Numbered from the stretch's first letter, positions 1 through 11,483 are shown. The stretch: 64,000 bases of DNA from Vibrio tritonius (GCF_001547935.1 NZ_AP014635.1:744001-808000); one strand, 5' to 3'. The notes: generated from the letters alone by a model not told the origin. Numbers and translations are program-made.

Positions 1-1
1 T

Positions 2-607
2 GCGTTGTACTTCAAGATGCAATATGATGTGCGTCAGTACATTCCTCTAACCAAAAAAGAAGATTTCACCCTGTTACTGCGTGGTCGTCTAGGTTACGGT
101 AATGGCTATGGTCAAACGGATGGTCAAGATAACCTCTACCCATTCTATGAAAACTTCTATGCTGGTGGTTTCTCTACACTACGCGGATTTAGCTCTAACA
201 GTGCTGGTCCTAAAGCGGTGTATCGTAGTTATGCCGATTCAAATAATGGTACTGATACTGCGACAGATGAATCTGTTGGTGGTAATGCAACTTGGCTAGC
301 GAGTGCCGAATTGATTGTACCAACGCCATTTGCTTCAGAAGAGGTACAAAGCCAGATTCGAACTAGTATCTTCTTTGATATGGCAAGTGTTTGGGATACC
401 GAATTCCATTATAATGGTGACGTTTCATATGGTGATAAGTATTATTATGACTACTCAGACCCTATGAATTACCGTTCTTCATATGGTATGGCGTTACAGT
501 GGATGTCTCCAATGGGACCTTTGGTCTTCTCGGTAGCGAAGCCTGTTAAAAAATACGAAGGTGATGACGAAGAATTCTTTACCTTTACCATCGGGAAAAC
601 CTTTTAA
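2..607 (+). CDS. bamA: Outer membrane protein assembly factor BamA, C-terminal part (5' truncated by window edge)
   Basis: This is the last roughly 200 residues of BamA, the Omp85-family barrel that folds and inserts beta-barrel proteins into the outer membrane. The reading frame is open from the first base, so the POTRA domains and the first barrel strands lie outside the window. The fragment contains GGFSTLRGF, the conserved (V/I/L)RGF motif of barrel loop 6, and ends in alternating aromatic/polar residues with a C-terminal phenylalanine (TFTIGKTF), the usual beta-signal of outer membrane barrels. The next gene is skp, 14 bases downstream, the same order as in other gammaproteobacteria. Identity is secure; only completeness is lacking. 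Confidence 0.93.
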   Translation, partial: ALYFKMQYDVRQYIPLTKKEDFTLLLRGRLGYGNGYGQTDGQDNLYPFYENFYAGGFSTLRGFSSNSAGPKAVYRSYADSNNGTDTATDESVGGNATWLASAELIVPTPFASEEVQSQIRTSIFFDMASVWDTEFHYNGDVSYGDKYYYDYSDPMNYRSSYGMALQWMSPMGPLVFSVAKPVKKYEGDDEEFFTFTIGKTF

Positions 608-621
608 TATAGGACTATATT

Positions 622-1131
622 TTGAAAAGTATCTTCAAAGCGGCTGGTGTCAGCCTTGTTATTCTTAGCTCATCATTCTTTGCCAATGCGGCACAAGCAG
701 CTCAAAAAGTAGGCTTTATTAATACAGCCCAAGTTTTTCAATCTCTACCTCAACGTGAGGTGGTACTACAAAAACTTCAAACTGAGTTTAAAGATAAAGC
801 TGATGAACTGAAAAGTATGCAGCAACAAGCTCAAGAAAAAATGCAAAAACTGAAACGTGATTCTTCTCTTATGAGCCAAGATGACATCGAAAAACTACGC
901 ATTGAAATTGGTCAGCTTGAAAGCAAATACAAAATCAAAGCTCAAGCGTTAGATCAAGCATCAAAACGTCGTGAAGCGGAAGAGAAACAGAAACTGTTCA
1001 AAATCATTCAAGATGCTGTAAAAAAAGTGGCTGAGAAAGACGGCTACGATATGATCGTTGATGCTGGTGCTCTGCAGTATGCGAAGCCTGAATACAACAT
1101 CTCTGAAGAAGTGATTAAATCTATTAAGTAA
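622..1131 (+). CDS. skp: Periplasmic chaperone Skp (OmpH)
   Basis: Skp is a trimeric periplasmic holdase that carries unfolded outer membrane proteins to the Bam complex. The 169-residue product begins with a signal peptide cleaved near ANAAQA (about residue 26). A small beta core follows, and then long Lys/Gln/Glu-rich coiled-coil arms (about 45-115) typical of the family. The start is TTG, supported by AGGA seven bases upstream; no in-frame ATG would keep the signal peptide. It lies between bamA and lpxD, as in E. coli, and is probably cotranscribed with them. Length is close to the family norm. Confidence 0.93.
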   Translation: MKSIFKAAGVSLVILSSSFFANAAQAAQKVGFINTAQVFQSLPQREVVLQKLQTEFKDKADELKSMQQQAQEKMQKLKRDSSLMSQDDIEKLRIEIGQLESKYKIKAQALDQASKRREAEEKQKLFKIIQDAVKKVAEKDGYDMIVDAGALQYAKPEYNISEEVIKSIK

Positions 1132-1139
1132 TTGTTATT

Positions 1140-2171
1140 ATGACCACACTAACGTTAGCCGAATTGGCAAAAATTACCGGGGGTGAGCTGTTTGGCGATC
1201 ACTCTGCGGTTGTGACAGCTGTCGCGCCGATGGATAAGGCTCAAGAGGGTCATGTTACCTTCTTGTCGAATCCTAAATACAGTAAACACCTTGCTGCGTG
1301 TAAAGCAACGGTCATCATGGTCAAAGCCTCTGAGCGAGAGCTTTGTCCATCAAATGCTTTAGTAGTGGCAGACCCCTATGTCGCGTTTGCGCTAGTGACA
1401 CAAGCATTAGATACGACGCCAGCACCAGCAGTGGATATCGCACCATCAGCGGTGATCGCTAAGGATGCTAAGTTAGGAAAAAATGTTGCGATTGGCGCAA
1501 ATGCAGTGATTGAGTCTGGTGTTGAACTGGGCGATAACGTTGTTATTGGTGCTGGTTGTTTCGTCGGCAAAAATACACAAATTGGTCAAAATACCAAGTT
1601 GTGGGCCAATGTGTCGGTTTATCACAGTGTGGTTATTGGTGAGCACTGTCTGGTTCAATCTGGAACTGTAATTGGTTCTGACGGGTTTGGTTATGCCAAC
1701 GAACGAGGTGAGTGGATTAAGATTCCTCAACTTGGTTCAGTACGTATAGGTAATCGGGTTGAAATTGGTGCATGTACGACAATTGACCGTGGTGCACTCG
1801 ATGATACTGTTATTGAAGATAATGTGATCATCGATAACCAATTGCAAATCGCTCATAACGTGCACATCGGATATGGTACAGCCATGGCAGGTGGTACTAT
1901 CATCGCTGGCAGTACTACCATTGGTAAGTACTGTATTATCGGTGGAGCATCGGTAATCAATGGCCATATCGAAATCGCTGATGGTGTCACTATCACCGGT
2001 ATGGGTATGGTAATGCGCAGCATTTCTGAAAAAGGCGTGTACTCTTCAGGTATCCCGCTTCAGACGAATAAAGAGTGGCGTAAAACCGCAACACGTGTTC
2101 ATCGAATTGATGAAATGAACAAGCGTTTAAAAGCGGTAGAAAAGCTACTTGAACAAAAAAACGACGCTTAG
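1140..2171 (+). CDS. lpxD: UDP-3-O-(3-hydroxyacyl)glucosamine N-acyltransferase LpxD
   Basis: LpxD adds the N-linked 3-hydroxyacyl chain from acyl-ACP to UDP-3-O-acyl-glucosamine, the third step of lipid A synthesis, in the cytoplasm. The protein has 343 residues (E. coli about 341). An N-terminal uridine-binding domain (about 1-100) is followed by a left-handed beta helix built of hexapeptide repeats such as IGANAV, IGAGCF and IGKYCI (about 105-310). A C-terminal helix ends the chain. The catalytic histidine lies in [10 protein letters not shown] (around residue 240). The gene starts eight bases after skp and is followed by an intrinsic terminator before fabZ. Confidence 0.96.
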   Translation: MTTLTLAELAKITGGELFGDHSAVVTAVAPMDKAQEGHVTFLSNPKYSKHLAACKATVIMVKASERELCPSNALVVADPYVAFALVTQALDTTPAPAVDIAPSAVIAKDAKLGKNVAIGANAVIESGVELGDNVVIGAGCFVGKNTQIGQNTKLWANVSVYHSVVIGEHCLVQSGTVIGSDGFGYANERGEWIKIPQLGSVRIGNRVEIGACTTIDRGALDDTVIEDNVIIDNQLQIAHNVHIGYGTAMAGGTIIAGSTTIGKYCIIGGASVINGHIEIADGVTITGMGMVMRSISEKGVYSSGIPLQTNKEWRKTATRVHRIDEMNKRLKAVEKLLEQKNDA

Positions 2172-2185
2172 TTCGGTTTTTTATC

Positions 2186-2215
2186 AAAAAGGCTCGCATG
2201 CGGCGAGTCTTTTTC
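2186..2215 (+). terminator. Intrinsic terminator after lpxD
   Basis: AAAAAGGCTCGC pairs with GCGAGTCTTTTT (one G-T wobble) around a short loop and runs into a T tract. It lies between lpxD and fabZ, so it may only partly attenuate transcription into the downstream lipid A genes. Confidence 0.75.
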
Positions 2216-2269
2216 GTCTATAATGCCCGCAGTTTAATTTAATCTGTACTTTTGAATAGGAATATGACT

Positions 2270-2722
2270 TTGACTACTGAAAAGAAAACGATGGATATCA
2301 CTGAAATTCAGGCGCTTCTTCCTCATCGCTACCCATTTTTGTTGATTGATCGCGTTACGGGTTTTGAAGAAGGTAAGTATCTGATTGGTCTGAAAAACGT
2401 TTCAGTGAATGAGCCTCAGTTTACCGGTCATTTCCCTCAACTTCCTGTTTTTCCTGGCGTATTAATCCTTGAAGCAATGGCTCAAGCGACAGGTCTACTT
2501 GCATTTAAAACTTTTGGTGCACCAAAAGAGAATGAGCTGTATTACTTTGCTAGTATTGATAATGCTAAATTCCGTAAGCCTGTAGTGCCAGGTGATCAAT
2601 TGGTCATCGAAGTTGAATTCTTGAAAGAGCGTCGTGGTATCGCTCTATTCAATGGCACGGCAAAAGTAGACGGTGAAGTTGTTTGTTCAGCTGAACTGAA
2701 ATGTGCACGTCGAGAGTTTTAA
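2270..2722 (+). CDS. fabZ: 3-hydroxyacyl-[acyl-carrier-protein] dehydratase FabZ
   Basis: FabZ dehydrates 3-hydroxyacyl-ACP to trans-2-enoyl-ACP in type II fatty acid synthesis and competes with LpxA/LpxD for hydroxyacyl-ACP. The hot-dog fold protein has 150 residues, with catalytic His54 in FTGHFP and Glu68 in LILEAMAQ, the same numbering as E. coli. I chose the TTG at 2270 because an AGGA lies eight bases upstream and the product then begins MTTEKKT, like E. coli FabZ, whose gene also starts with TTG. An ATG at 2264 lies only two bases from the AGGA, and a TTG at 2252 lies upstream of it. The stop is one base before the lpxA start. Confidence 0.94.
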   Translation: MTTEKKTMDITEIQALLPHRYPFLLIDRVTGFEEGKYLIGLKNVSVNEPQFTGHFPQLPVFPGVLILEAMAQATGLLAFKTFGAPKENELYYFASIDNAKFRKPVVPGDQLVIEVEFLKERRGIALFNGTAKVDGEVVCSAELKCARREF

Positions 2723-2723
2723 T

Positions 2724-3512
2724 ATGATCCATGAAACCGCTCAAATCCATCCGTCAGCGGTGGTTGAAGAGGGTGCCGTTATTGGTGCCAACGTTAAAAT
2801 TGGTCCGTTTTGTTACGTAGACAGTAAAGTTGAAATTGGCGAAGGCACTCAACTGATGTCTCACGTGGTGGTAAAAGGGCCAACCAAAATTGGTAAAGAT
2901 AACCGCATTTTCCAATTTGCTTCGATTGGCGAAGAGTGTCAGGACCTGAAATACAAAGGTGAAGATACTCAGTTGATCATTGGTGATCGCAATACCATTC
3001 GTGAAAGCGTGACAATGCACCGTGGTACGATTCAAGATGGCGGTATCACGAAAGTGGGTAGCGACAACTTGTTTATGATTAACGCCCACGTTGCTCATGA
3101 CTGTCTTGTCGGCGACCGCTGTATTTTTGCCAACAACGCAACCTTAGCGGGTCACGTGACGATTGAAGATAACGCGATTGTTGGCGGTATGTCTGCTATT
3201 CATCAGTTCTGTAAAGTAGGCGCGCACGCGATGCTTGGCGGTGGTTCAATCGTGGTACAAGATGTTCCTCCTTACGTGATGGCACAAGGTAACCACTGTG
3301 CGCCGTTCGGTATTAATATCGAAGGTTTGAAACGTCGTGGTTTCGAAAAAGCAGAAATCCACGCGATTCGCCGCGCATACAAAGCGATCTATCGTGCCGG
3401 TATTACTTTGGAAGAAGCGAAAGCGGAAATTGCCAAAGAAGCAAGCGAATTCCCAGTCGTACAGCGTTTCTTGGACTTCCTTGAAGACTCCAAACGCGGC
3501 ATCATTCGTTAA
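2724..3512 (+). CDS. lpxA: UDP-N-acetylglucosamine O-acyltransferase LpxA
   Basis: LpxA carries out the first step of lipid A synthesis, acylating the 3-OH of UDP-GlcNAc from 3-hydroxyacyl-ACP. The 262-residue length equals E. coli LpxA when translation starts at the ATG at 2724. A hexapeptide-repeat beta helix fills residues 1-185 ([24 protein letters not shown]). Catalytic His125 is in AHVAHD. The C-terminal part (about 190-262) is helical. The start lies directly after the fabZ stop, which implies translational coupling. A longer frame from a GTG at 2703 would overlap fabZ and is unlikely. A terminator-like hairpin follows before lpxB. Confidence 0.96.
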   Translation: MIHETAQIHPSAVVEEGAVIGANVKIGPFCYVDSKVEIGEGTQLMSHVVVKGPTKIGKDNRIFQFASIGEECQDLKYKGEDTQLIIGDRNTIRESVTMHRGTIQDGGITKVGSDNLFMINAHVAHDCLVGDRCIFANNATLAGHVTIEDNAIVGGMSAIHQFCKVGAHAMLGGGSIVVQDVPPYVMAQGNHCAPFGINIEGLKRRGFEKAEIHAIRRAYKAIYRAGITLEEAKAEIAKEASEFPVVQRFLDFLEDSKRGIIR

Positions 3513-3535
3513 TTTTTGTTCAAGTTAATGAAATT

Positions 3536-3566
3536 AAAGATCGCTATTTTCGGGTAGCGATCTTTT
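3536..3566 (+). terminator. Terminator-like hairpin between lpxA and lpxB
   Basis: AAAGATCGCTA and TAGCGATCTTT form an 11-bp stem with an 8-base loop; the arm ends in TTTT. It sits in a 129-base gap inside an otherwise continuous lipid A gene cluster, so partial termination or mRNA 3'-end protection are both possible. Confidence 0.65.
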
Positions 3567-3641
3567 CCATTTTTATGGAATGTCACTTTGCGAAGTGCTT
3601 TTCCATAAAATCGGACAGAGCATGACCAAGAGGATAAAAAC

Positions 3642-4784
3642 GTGGAAAGACCATTGCGTATCGGCATTGTTGCCGGTGAGCTATCTGGAGATACGTTAGG
3701 CGAAGGATTTATTCAAGCAGTCAAAGCTCGTTATCCTAATGCTGAGTTTGTCGGTATTGGCGGACCAAAAATGATTGCCCAAGGATGCCAGTCTCTTTTT
3801 GATATGGAAGAGTTGGCGGTCATGGGATTAGTTGAAGTACTTGGCCGTTTACCTCGTCTTTTAAAAGTAAAAGCGGAACTTGTTCGCTATTTTACTCAAA
3901 ATCCCCCTGATGTTTTCGTTGGGATTGATGCACCAGATTTTAACTTGCGTCTTGAACTCGATTTGAAACAAGCCGGTATCAAAACGGTTCATTATGTCAG
4001 TCCTTCAGTATGGGCATGGCGTCAAAAACGTATCTATAAAATCGCAGCTGCCACTAACCTAGTGTTGGCTTTTCTGCCTTTTGAAAAAGAATTTTACGAT
4101 CGCTTCGATGTGCCATGTGAATTCATCGGGCATACGTTAGCGGATGCGATTCCATTCCATACGGATAAACAGCAAGCACGCCAACAGCTCGGTTTAGCAC
4201 AAGACAAACAATGGCTGGCGGTATTGCCGGGCAGTCGCGGTGGTGAGATGAAAAAGCTCGCCGAACCTTTTATTCGTACGTGTTTGCGTTTACGTGAAAC
4301 GCATCCTGAGTTGCAATTTGTCGTGGCGCTGGTGAATGCTAAGCGACGTGCTGAATTTGAAGAAATTCGCCAGCAAGTGGCTCCCGATCTTGAATTTACC
4401 TTAGTGGATGATACTGCGCGTAATGTGATTGCGGCATCCGATGCGGTGATGCTTGCATCAGGTACTGTCGCTCTTGAATGTATGCTGCTTAAGCGCCCAA
4501 TGGTGGTTGGTTACCGTGTTAACCGCTTTACTGCATTTCTTGCCAAACGCTTATTGAAGACTAAGTACGTTTCTTTACCCAATATATTGGCAGATCAGCC
4601 GTTGGTTAAAGAGTTTTTGCAAGACGACTGTACGGTCGATAATTTGTATGCTGAAGTTTGTCACTTATTGGATGACGATAACCAAGCCATGTTGGATAAG
4701 TTTGATGAAATGCATCATTGGATTCGTAAAGATGCGGATGTTCAGGCTGCGAATGCAGTGCTTAATTTGATAGAGAAGGCATAA
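3642..4784 (+). CDS. lpxB: Lipid A disaccharide synthase LpxB
   Basis: LpxB is a GT19-family glycosyltransferase that joins UDP-2,3-diacylglucosamine and lipid X into the lipid A disaccharide at the inner face of the cytoplasmic membrane. The protein has 380 residues (E. coli 382). It begins with the family's [15 protein letters not shown] motif and contains [10 protein letters not shown] and [15 protein letters not shown], the nucleotide-sugar binding region. The start codon is GTG, with AGAGGA about ten bases upstream. The stop is one base before the rnhB ATG. Neighbours lpxA and rnhB match the enterobacterial order. Confidence 0.95.
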   Translation: MERPLRIGIVAGELSGDTLGEGFIQAVKARYPNAEFVGIGGPKMIAQGCQSLFDMEELAVMGLVEVLGRLPRLLKVKAELVRYFTQNPPDVFVGIDAPDFNLRLELDLKQAGIKTVHYVSPSVWAWRQKRIYKIAAATNLVLAFLPFEKEFYDRFDVPCEFIGHTLADAIPFHTDKQQARQQLGLAQDKQWLAVLPGSRGGEMKKLAEPFIRTCLRLRETHPELQFVVALVNAKRRAEFEEIRQQVAPDLEFTLVDDTARNVIAASDAVMLASGTVALECMLLKRPMVVGYRVNRFTAFLAKRLLKTKYVSLPNILADQPLVKEFLQDDCTVDNLYAEVCHLLDDDNQAMLDKFDEMHHWIRKDADVQAANAVLNLIEKA

Positions 4785-4785
4785 C

Positions 4786-5403
4786 ATGGCAAAAGCACCA
4801 GTAAAAGAGTTACCTCCTTTCGAAATGCCTGCTGGGTACACACTGATCGCTGGCGTCGATGAGGTTGGTCGTGGTCCACTGGTCGGTGATGTGGTGACAG
4901 CAGCGGTTATTTTGGATCCAAATAATCCGATTGAAGGGTTAAACGACTCAAAAAAATTGTCAGAAAAGAAACGGTTGGCTCTTTTCCCAGAGATTCAAGA
5001 GAAGGCGTTAGCGTGGGCGGTCGGCCGTTGTTCTCCACAAGAGATTGATGAGCTTAATATTTTGCAAGCGACCATGGTGGCAATGCAACGCGCTGTAGCT
5101 GGGTTAAAAGTGCAACCTGATTTGGTGTTGATCGATGGTAACCGCACACCAGAACTGCCAATGGATTCACAAGCTGTAGTGAAAGGGGATTTACGCGTGG
5201 CGCAAATTAGCGCTGCATCCATTATCGCAAAAGTCGTTCGCGACCATGAAATGGAAGAGCTCGACAAAACTTACCCACAGTTTGGTTTTGCTCAGCATAA
5301 AGGTTACCCAACCAAAGCACACTTTGAAGCCATTGAAAAACATGGTGTCATAGATCAACATCGTAAAAGTTTTGGTCCAGTAAAACGAGCACTCGGTTTA
5401 TAA
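4786..5403 (+). CDS. rnhB: Ribonuclease HII
   Basis: RNase HII cleaves the RNA strand of RNA-DNA hybrids and nicks at single ribonucleotides in DNA, starting ribonucleotide excision repair. The protein has 205 residues. It carries the DEVGRG signature at residues 25-30, with the catalytic Asp25 and Glu26, and further metal ligands in VLIDGN and the [11 protein letters not shown] stretch. It overlaps no gene but begins two bases after lpxB, so it is probably cotranslated with it. dnaE follows, as in E. coli. Confidence 0.95.
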   Translation: MAKAPVKELPPFEMPAGYTLIAGVDEVGRGPLVGDVVTAAVILDPNNPIEGLNDSKKLSEKKRLALFPEIQEKALAWAVGRCSPQEIDELNILQATMVAMQRAVAGLKVQPDLVLIDGNRTPELPMDSQAVVKGDLRVAQISAASIIAKVVRDHEMEELDKTYPQFGFAQHKGYPTKAHFEAIEKHGVIDQHRKSFGPVKRALGL

Positions 5404-5473
5404 TCCTAAACTTATCAGGGCGTGATGTCTTGACTAAGCAAATTTGAACACAAGGTAACTAGGATAGTATTTA

Positions 5474-8400
5474 ATGTCTGACCCAAGGTTTATCCACTTA
5501 CGCATTCACAGTGACTATTCCATGGTGGATGGGCTAGGAAAAGTCCCACCACTGGTAAAAAAAGTGGCTGAAATGGGCATGCCAGCCATGGCGTTAACCG
5601 ACTTTACTAATCTGTGTGGTTTGGTGAAGTTTTATGGTAACGCCAACAGTAATGGCGTGAAGCCGATTGTCGGCGCGGATTTTTTAATGCGTTCCGAAGA
5701 GTTTGGGGATGAGCTCACCAAACTCACTGTATTGGCAAAAGATAATCAGGGGTACAAAAACCTTACCTTACTTATTTCTGAAGCTTATTTGCGCGGTCAT
5801 ATTCAAAATCAACCCGTTATCGACAAAGAGTGGTTGATTGAAAAGGCGCCGGGTCTGATCGTCATATCGGGTGGCCGCTGGGGTGAAGTGGGGCGAGCCC
5901 TGTTAAAAGGCAATCGTGGTACCGCAGAGCAATGTCTCGCCTTCTATGAAACTTATTTTAAAGATAATTTTTATTTGGAGCTGACGCGAACCGGGCGTCC
6001 CGATGAAGAAGCCTATCTGCATTTTGCATTGCAAGTAGCTGAAGAACACGACCTTCCTGTCGTAGCAACAAACGATGTGGTGTTTTTAACTGAAGACCTG
6101 TTTGATGCGCATGAAATTCGGGTAGCAATCCATGACGGTTATACCTTAGAAGATCCACGCCGACCAAAAAACTACAGCCCACAGCAGTACCTTCGCAGTG
6201 AAGAGGAAATGTGTGAGCTGTTTGCTGATATTCCAGAAGCACTACAAAACAGTGTCGAAATCGCCAAACGTTGTAACGTTACGGTGCGTCTGGGTGAATA
6301 TTTCTTGCCGAACTTCCCAACCGAAGGGATGGAAATCGAAGAGTTTTTGGTTAAAAAATCTCATGAAGGTCTGGAAGAGCGCTTAGAGTTTTTATTCCCT
6401 GATCCCCAAGTTCGGGCAGAGCGCCGTCCTTCATATGATGAGCGTCTTGAAATTGAATTAGGCGTAATCAACCAGATGGGTTTCCCAGGTTACTTCCTGA
6501 TCGTAATGGAGTTTATTCAGTGGTCTAAGGATAACGATATTCCAGTAGGGCCAGGGCGTGGTTCTGGTGCGGGCTCACTGGTGGCGTATTCACTGAAAAT
6601 TACCGACTTGGATCCGCTCGAATACGATTTGCTGTTCGAACGTTTTCTTAACCCAGAACGTGTATCCATGCCCGACTTTGACGTCGACTTTTGTATGGAT
6701 AAACGCGATAAGGTGATTGACCACGTCGCCGATATGTATGGCCGCGATGCGGTATCGCAGATCATTACCTTTGGTACCATGGCGGCTAAAGCCGTTATTC
6801 GTGATGTGGGTCGTGTCCTCGGACATCCTTTTGGTTTCTGCGACCGTATTTCTAAATTGATTCCGCCAGATCCGGGCATGACCTTGGAAAAAGCATTTAA
6901 AGCAGAGCCGGCGTTAGGTGAGCTTTACGAAGCTGATGAGGAAGTGAAAGAACTCATCGACATGTGTCGCATCTTGGAAGGATGTACTCGTAATGCCGGC
7001 AAGCACGCAGGTGGTGTGGTTATTTCGCCAACTACGATTACTGACTTTGCCCCAATTTATTGTGATTCAGAGGGTAATCACCCAGTTACTCAGTTCGATA
7101 AGAACGACGTGGAATATGCTGGTTTAGTTAAATTTGACTTCTTAGGTCTACGTACTCTAACCATCATTGACTGGGCTTTGGGGTTAATTAACCCACGTCA
7201 AGAGCAGAAAGGTTTACCACCGGTACGCATTGAATCTATTCCATTAGATGACCATGCCTCTTTCACTGTTTTGAAAAAGTCTGAAACCACCGCAGTATTC
7301 CAGTTGGAATCGCGTGGGATGAAAGAGCTTATCAAGCGTCTGCAACCCGACTGTTTTGAAGATATCATCGCATTGGTGGCGTTATTCCGTCCAGGGCCTT
7401 TGCAATCGGGCATGGTGGATAACTTTATCGACCGTAAGCATGGTGAGGAAGAAATATCCTACCCAGATGAAAAATGGCAGCATGAGTCTTTAAAAGAGAT
7501 TCTTGAGCCCACCTACGGCATCATCCTGTATCAAGAACAGGTTATGCAGATTGCTCAGGTGTTGGCGGGGTATACCCTGGGTGGCGCAGATATGCTGCGT
7601 CGTGCAATGGGTAAGAAAAAACCAGAAGAGATGGCGAAGCAGCGTACGGTTTTCCGCGAAGGTGCGGAGAAAAACGGCGTTGACGGTGAGTTGGCGATGA
7701 AAATCTTCGACTTGGTGGAAAAATTCGCGGGTTATGGTTTTAACAAATCTCACTCAGCCGCTTACGCATTGGTTTCGTATCAAACACTGTGGCTAAAAAC
7801 TCATCATCCTGCTGAGTTCATGGCGGCGGTAATGACCGCTGATATGGATAATACTGAAAAAGTGGTAGGTCTGGTCGATGAGTGCGTTCGGATGGGACTT
7901 ACTGTATTGCCGCCCGACATAAACAAGGGTTTATATCGCTTTAACGTCGACGATGATGGCGCAATCGTGTATGGTATCGGCGCAATTAAAGGTGTGGGTG
8001 AAGGTCCGATTGAAGCGATTCTTGAAGCACGCAACGTAGACGGGTATTTTAAAGACCTATTTGATTTTTGTGCCCGTATTGATTTAAAACGTGTTAACAA
8101 ACGTGTTTTAGAAAAGTTGATACTGGCTGGGGCGTTGGATCGTTTAGGTCCACATCGTGCAGCTATGATGGCATCACTTGATGATGCAGTGAAATCGGCA
8201 AGCCAATACCATCAAGCAGAGGCGTTTGGTCAAACCGATATGTTTGGTGTATTAACTGATGCACCAGAAGAGGTGGAACAAAAGTACACCCAAGTAGCTC
8301 CGTGGCCAGAGAAAGTATGGTTAGAGGGTGAACGAGAAACTCTCGGTCTATACTTAACCGGACACCCAATTAATGAATATTTAAAAGAACTAACTCACTA

Positions 8401-8953
8401 CATTAGTTGTCGATTAAACGAGGCAGTACCGACTCGTCGCGATCAATCTCTGACTGTGGCAGGTTTGGTGATATCTGCTCGTGTAATGACAACCAAGAAA
8501 GGGTCTCGTATTGGCTTGATGACTCTTGACGACCGTTCAGGTCGAATGGAAGTGATGTTGTTCTCTGATGCGCTTGATCGTTATGCCGAACTGTTAGAAA
8601 AAGACAAAATTTTGGTGATTTCTGGACAGGTCAGCTTTGATGACTTCAATGGTGGTCTTAAAATGTCCGCGCGTGAAGTCATGGATTTGGGCAGCGCACG
8701 AGAGAAATATGCCCGCAGCTTGTCACTGTCGATTGAACAATCGCAAATCGACGAGCAGTTTTTTGAGCGCTTTAGTCAGATATTAGAGCCTCACCGAGCA
8801 GGGACGGTACCTGTCAATGTATATTACCAGCGTGCAGATGCAAGGGCGCGACTCGCACTCGGTACTGAGTGGCGTGTAACGCCAAACGATACATTGTTAG
8901 ACGAATTAAAACAGCTACTTGGTCAAGACCAGGTAGAACTCGAATTTAACTAA
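5474..8953 (+). CDS. dnaE: DNA polymerase III alpha subunit DnaE
   Basis: This is the catalytic subunit of the replicative DNA polymerase (C-family). The length is 1159 residues, as usual for gammaproteobacteria (E. coli 1160). Domains in order: an N-terminal PHP domain (about 1-270, [11 protein letters not shown]), and the polymerase palm with [16 protein letters not shown] and the catalytic aspartates in PDFDVDF (around residue 400). Fingers and a helix-hairpin-helix part (about 830-900) follow, then an OB fold (about 980-1070, [18 protein letters not shown]) and the C-terminal tau-binding tail. A beta-clamp-binding segment is expected near QTDMFG (about 920). No frameshift is visible. accA follows 45 bases on. 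Confidence 0.97.
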   Translation: MSDPRFIHLRIHSDYSMVDGLGKVPPLVKKVAEMGMPAMALTDFTNLCGLVKFYGNANSNGVKPIVGADFLMRSEEFGDELTKLTVLAKDNQGYKNLTLLISEAYLRGHIQNQPVIDKEWLIEKAPGLIVISGGRWGEVGRALLKGNRGTAEQCLAFYETYFKDNFYLELTRTGRPDEEAYLHFALQVAEEHDLPVVATNDVVFLTEDLFDAHEIRVAIHDGYTLEDPRRPKNYSPQQYLRSEEEMCELFADIPEALQNSVEIAKRCNVTVRLGEYFLPNFPTEGMEIEEFLVKKSHEGLEERLEFLFPDPQVRAERRPSYDERLEIELGVINQMGFPGYFLIVMEFIQWSKDNDIPVGPGRGSGAGSLVAYSLKITDLDPLEYDLLFERFLNPERVSMPDFDVDFCMDKRDKVIDHVADMYGRDAVSQIITFGTMAAKAVIRDVGRVLGHPFGFCDRISKLIPPDPGMTLEKAFKAEPALGELYEADEEVKELIDMCRILEGCTRNAGKHAGGVVISPTTITDFAPIYCDSEGNHPVTQFDKNDVEYAGLVKFDFLGLRTLTIIDWALGLINPRQEQKGLPPVRIESIPLDDHASFTVLKKSETTAVFQLESRGMKELIKRLQPDCFEDIIALVALFRPGPLQSGMVDNFIDRKHGEEEISYPDEKWQHESLKEILEPTYGIILYQEQVMQIAQVLAGYTLGGADMLRRAMGKKKPEEMAKQRTVFREGAEKNGVDGELAMKIFDLVEKFAGYGFNKSHSAAYALVSYQTLWLKTHHPAEFMAAVMTADMDNTEKVVGLVDECVRMGLTVLPPDINKGLYRFNVDDDGAIVYGIGAIKGVGEGPIEAILEARNVDGYFKDLFDFCARIDLKRVNKRVLEKLILAGALDRLGPHRAAMMASLDDAVKSASQYHQAEAFGQTDMFGVLTDAPEEVEQKYTQVAPWPEKVWLEGERETLGLYLTGHPINEYLKELTHYISCRLNEAVPTRRDQSLTVAGLVISARVMTTKKGSRIGLMTLDDRSGRMEVMLFSDALDRYAELLEKDKILVISGQVSFDDFNGGLKMSAREVMDLGSAREKYARSLSLSIEQSQIDEQFFERFSQILEPHRAGTVPVNVYYQRADARARLALGTEWRVTPNDTLLDELKQLLGQDQVELEFN

Positions 8954-8998
8954 AAAATTCAACGGTATTGTGCCAGTTGAATAGAAAAGGATCGTTAG

Positions 8999-9958
8999 AT
9001 GAGCCTAAATTTTCTCGATTTTGAAAAACCTATCGTAGAACTGGAAGCTAAAATTCAGGCGCTTCGTGATGTATCTCGTCACGGCGGTGATGCTTCAGTT
9101 GATCTTGAAAAAGAGATCGAGCAGTTAGAAAAGAAAAGCTTAGAGCTTAAGAAAAAGATTTTTGGTGATTTAGGTGCTTGGCAAGTTGCTCAACTTGCTC
9201 GTCACCCTCAGCGTCCTTACACGCTAGATTACATCAAAAACATGTTTACTGAATTTGATGAGCTCGCAGGTGATCGTGCCTTTGCTGACGATAAAGCGAT
9301 TGTTGGCGGTATGGCTCGTCTAGATGGTCGTCCTGTGATTGTCATTGGTCACCAAAAAGGTCGTGAAACTCGTGAAAAAGTGAAACGCAACTTTGGTATG
9401 CCAAAACCAGAAGGTTACCGTAAAGCGAAACGTTTGATGGAAATGGCTGAGCGTTTCAATATGCCAATCATCACCTTCATCGACACTGCGGGTGCATACC
9501 CTGGTGTTGGCGCAGAAGAACGTGGTCAATCTGAAGCGATTGCAACTAACCTTAAAGTGATGGCGGGTCTTAAAGTGCCAGTTATCTGTAACGTTGTTGG
9601 TGAAGGCGGTTCAGGTGGTGCGCTAGCGATTGGCGTGGGTGACTACGTGAACATGTTACAATTCTCAACCTACTCAGTAATCTCTCCTGAAGGTTGTGCA
9701 TCTATTTTGTGGCGTGATTCAGATAAAGCACCACAAGCTGCGGAAGCGATGGGTCTAATTGCCCCTCGTTTGAAAGAGCTTGAGTTGATTGATGAGATTA
9801 TTGAAGAGCCTCTAGGTGGCGCACATCGCGACCATGAGCTTACAGCAGCTAATATGAAAGCAACGCTGATTCGCCAGCTTGCTGAGTTAGATAAATTGGA
9901 AGCAAGCGATCTGTTGGATCGTCGTTACCAACGTCTAATGAATTACGGCTACTGCTAA
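8999..9958 (+). CDS. accA: Acetyl-CoA carboxylase carboxyltransferase subunit alpha
   Basis: AccA pairs with AccD to transfer the carboxyl group from carboxybiotin to acetyl-CoA, giving malonyl-CoA. The 319 residues equal E. coli AccA in length. An N-terminal helical segment (1-80) is followed by a crotonase-like core. The core carries the glycine-rich segments [18 protein letters not shown] and [15 protein letters not shown], which form the oxyanion holes for the two carbonyl substrates. The start has an AAAAGGAT ribosome site. An intrinsic terminator follows, ending the lpx-dnaE-accA cluster. Confidence 0.97.
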   Translation: MSLNFLDFEKPIVELEAKIQALRDVSRHGGDASVDLEKEIEQLEKKSLELKKKIFGDLGAWQVAQLARHPQRPYTLDYIKNMFTEFDELAGDRAFADDKAIVGGMARLDGRPVIVIGHQKGRETREKVKRNFGMPKPEGYRKAKRLMEMAERFNMPIITFIDTAGAYPGVGAEERGQSEAIATNLKVMAGLKVPVICNVVGEGGSGGALAIGVGDYVNMLQFSTYSVISPEGCASILWRDSDKAPQAAEAMGLIAPRLKELELIDEIIEEPLGGAHRDHELTAANMKATLIRQLAELDKLEASDLLDRRYQRLMNYGYC

Positions 9959-10001
9959 GAGTCTTTTTTGTCAGGCTAATATTGCTTGTAAAGAGAAATA
10001 A

Positions 10002-10028
10002 AGAGGGTTGGCTTGGGCCAGCCCTTTT
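10002..10028 (+). terminator. Intrinsic terminator after accA
   Basis: AGGGTTGGC and GCCAGCCCT pair (one G-T wobble) around a TTGG loop, followed by TTTTGTTTTT. It separates accA from tilS. Confidence 0.85.
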
Positions 10029-10134
10029 GTTTTTCTGCGAGTTAGGTTTTCAGAGCTTTTTGTTTGTAAAGTGAAGCGGTAAACTTTGGCTGTTAAGGTA
10101 AAATCTAGTTGTTAAATTGCAGGATATCCTAATC

Positions 10135-11460
10135 ATGAACGACTTATATGTTGATGTCGCTCGTCAGCTTGATGAGCTTAAACCTGCTCGCCTTGTGATT
10201 GCCTTTAGCGGTGGGATTGATTCTAGGGTACTGTTGCACCTTATCGCGCGTTATCGCCAACATAATGCAATTCCATGCCTTGCTGTTCATATTCATCATG
10301 GTCTAAGTGATCATGCTGATGAATGGGCTAGCCAGTGCCAGCGCTGGGGGGCGGAAGAAGGGATTGAGGTCTGTGTTGAGCATGTAACGCTTGATCATGA
10401 TTGTGGTGATAGCCTAGAGCAAATGGCGCGTGATGCTCGTTATGCTGTCTTGGCAAAGCATATTGATACCGAGACTCTGATGCTGCTAGGGCAGCATGCG
10501 GATGATCAAGTGGAAACGTTTCTACTGGCACTTAAGCGTGGTAGTGGTCCGAAAGGTTTATCCTCAATGGCTGCGTGCGGCGGTTTTGCCCAAGGACAAT
10601 TACTGCGTCCTTTATTGAAAGTGACGCGTGCTGAGATTGAAGCGTATGCACAGCAAGTGCAGTTAACTTGGGTCGAGGACGAAAGCAACCAAGATACTCG
10701 TTTTGACCGTAACTTTTTACGTCATCAGGTAACGCCAGTATTGACTCAGCGTTGGCCTAGCTTTTATCAAGCAATTCAACGCAGTGCCGAGTTATGTGCC
10801 ACGCAAGAAAGTGTTCTAGCTGAGCTGTTACAAGAGAAACTGCAGCAAGCTATGCATGCTGATGGCAGCTTGGTACTGGATGCATTGTATTCAAGTTCTG
10901 AGTTAGCGAGAGGACAACTGGTACGGTTATGGTTGCAACATCAGCAGATCCTGATGCCAAGTCGCAAGCATACTGAACTTATTTTACGTGAAATTGCTTT
11001 TGCGCAACCAGATGCCAATCCCAAGTTAAAATTGGGCAAGTATGAGATACGCCGTTTTCAACAACGACTTTACTGTATTGAAACTGAGAAAGATTTTTCG
11101 AGTTGGCATGCCACGCTCAACATAAATGAGCCTGTTATGTTGCCTGAGTCTTTAGGCTGCTTACGCTTGATAGCCAGTGAACAAGGCAACGTCCGTTTGC
11201 CTGCGAATAAGGCACCGTTTACCATTTCTTTTGACCCTAGTGGATTATCTGCCTGTCCTATCGGCCGCAGTGGTAGCCGTAAATTGAAAAAGCTCTATCA
11301 AGAATATAATGTTCCGAGTTGGCAGCGTAGGCAATTGCCTATTGTTCTTTGTGAAGACAAAGTCGTTGCGGTAGTGGGTTTATTTATTAGCCGCGAATTT
11401 AATGGTAAAGACTGTGAGCTCATCTGGGATAAATCTGAGGTTTTCATGGCAAACTCTTAA
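10135..11460 (+). CDS. tilS: tRNA(Ile)-lysidine synthase TilS
   Basis: TilS attaches lysine to C34 of the CAU-anticodon tRNA-Ile, so that it reads AUA and is charged with isoleucine. The product has 441 residues from the ATG at 10135, which has AGGA ten bases upstream; an upstream TTG at 10117 has no ribosome site. The PP-loop ATP-binding motif SGGIDS is at residues 25-30. The N-terminal catalytic domain (about 1-215) contains HADDQVET and the DESNQDTRFDRNFLR motif. TilS substrate-binding C-terminal domains follow (SGLSACPIGRSGSRKLKKLYQEY region). The gene follows accA, as in many gammaproteobacteria. Confidence 0.94.
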   Translation: MNDLYVDVARQLDELKPARLVIAFSGGIDSRVLLHLIARYRQHNAIPCLAVHIHHGLSDHADEWASQCQRWGAEEGIEVCVEHVTLDHDCGDSLEQMARDARYAVLAKHIDTETLMLLGQHADDQVETFLLALKRGSGPKGLSSMAACGGFAQGQLLRPLLKVTRAEIEAYAQQVQLTWVEDESNQDTRFDRNFLRHQVTPVLTQRWPSFYQAIQRSAELCATQESVLAELLQEKLQQAMHADGSLVLDALYSSSELARGQLVRLWLQHQQILMPSRKHTELILREIAFAQPDANPKLKLGKYEIRRFQQRLYCIETEKDFSSWHATLNINEPVMLPESLGCLRLIASEQGNVRLPANKAPFTISFDPSGLSACPIGRSGSRKLKKLYQEYNVPSWQRRQLPIVLCEDKVVAVVGLFISREFNGKDCELIWDKSEVFMANS

Positions 11461-11483
11461 CAAATATAGAATAAGGTGAAGCA

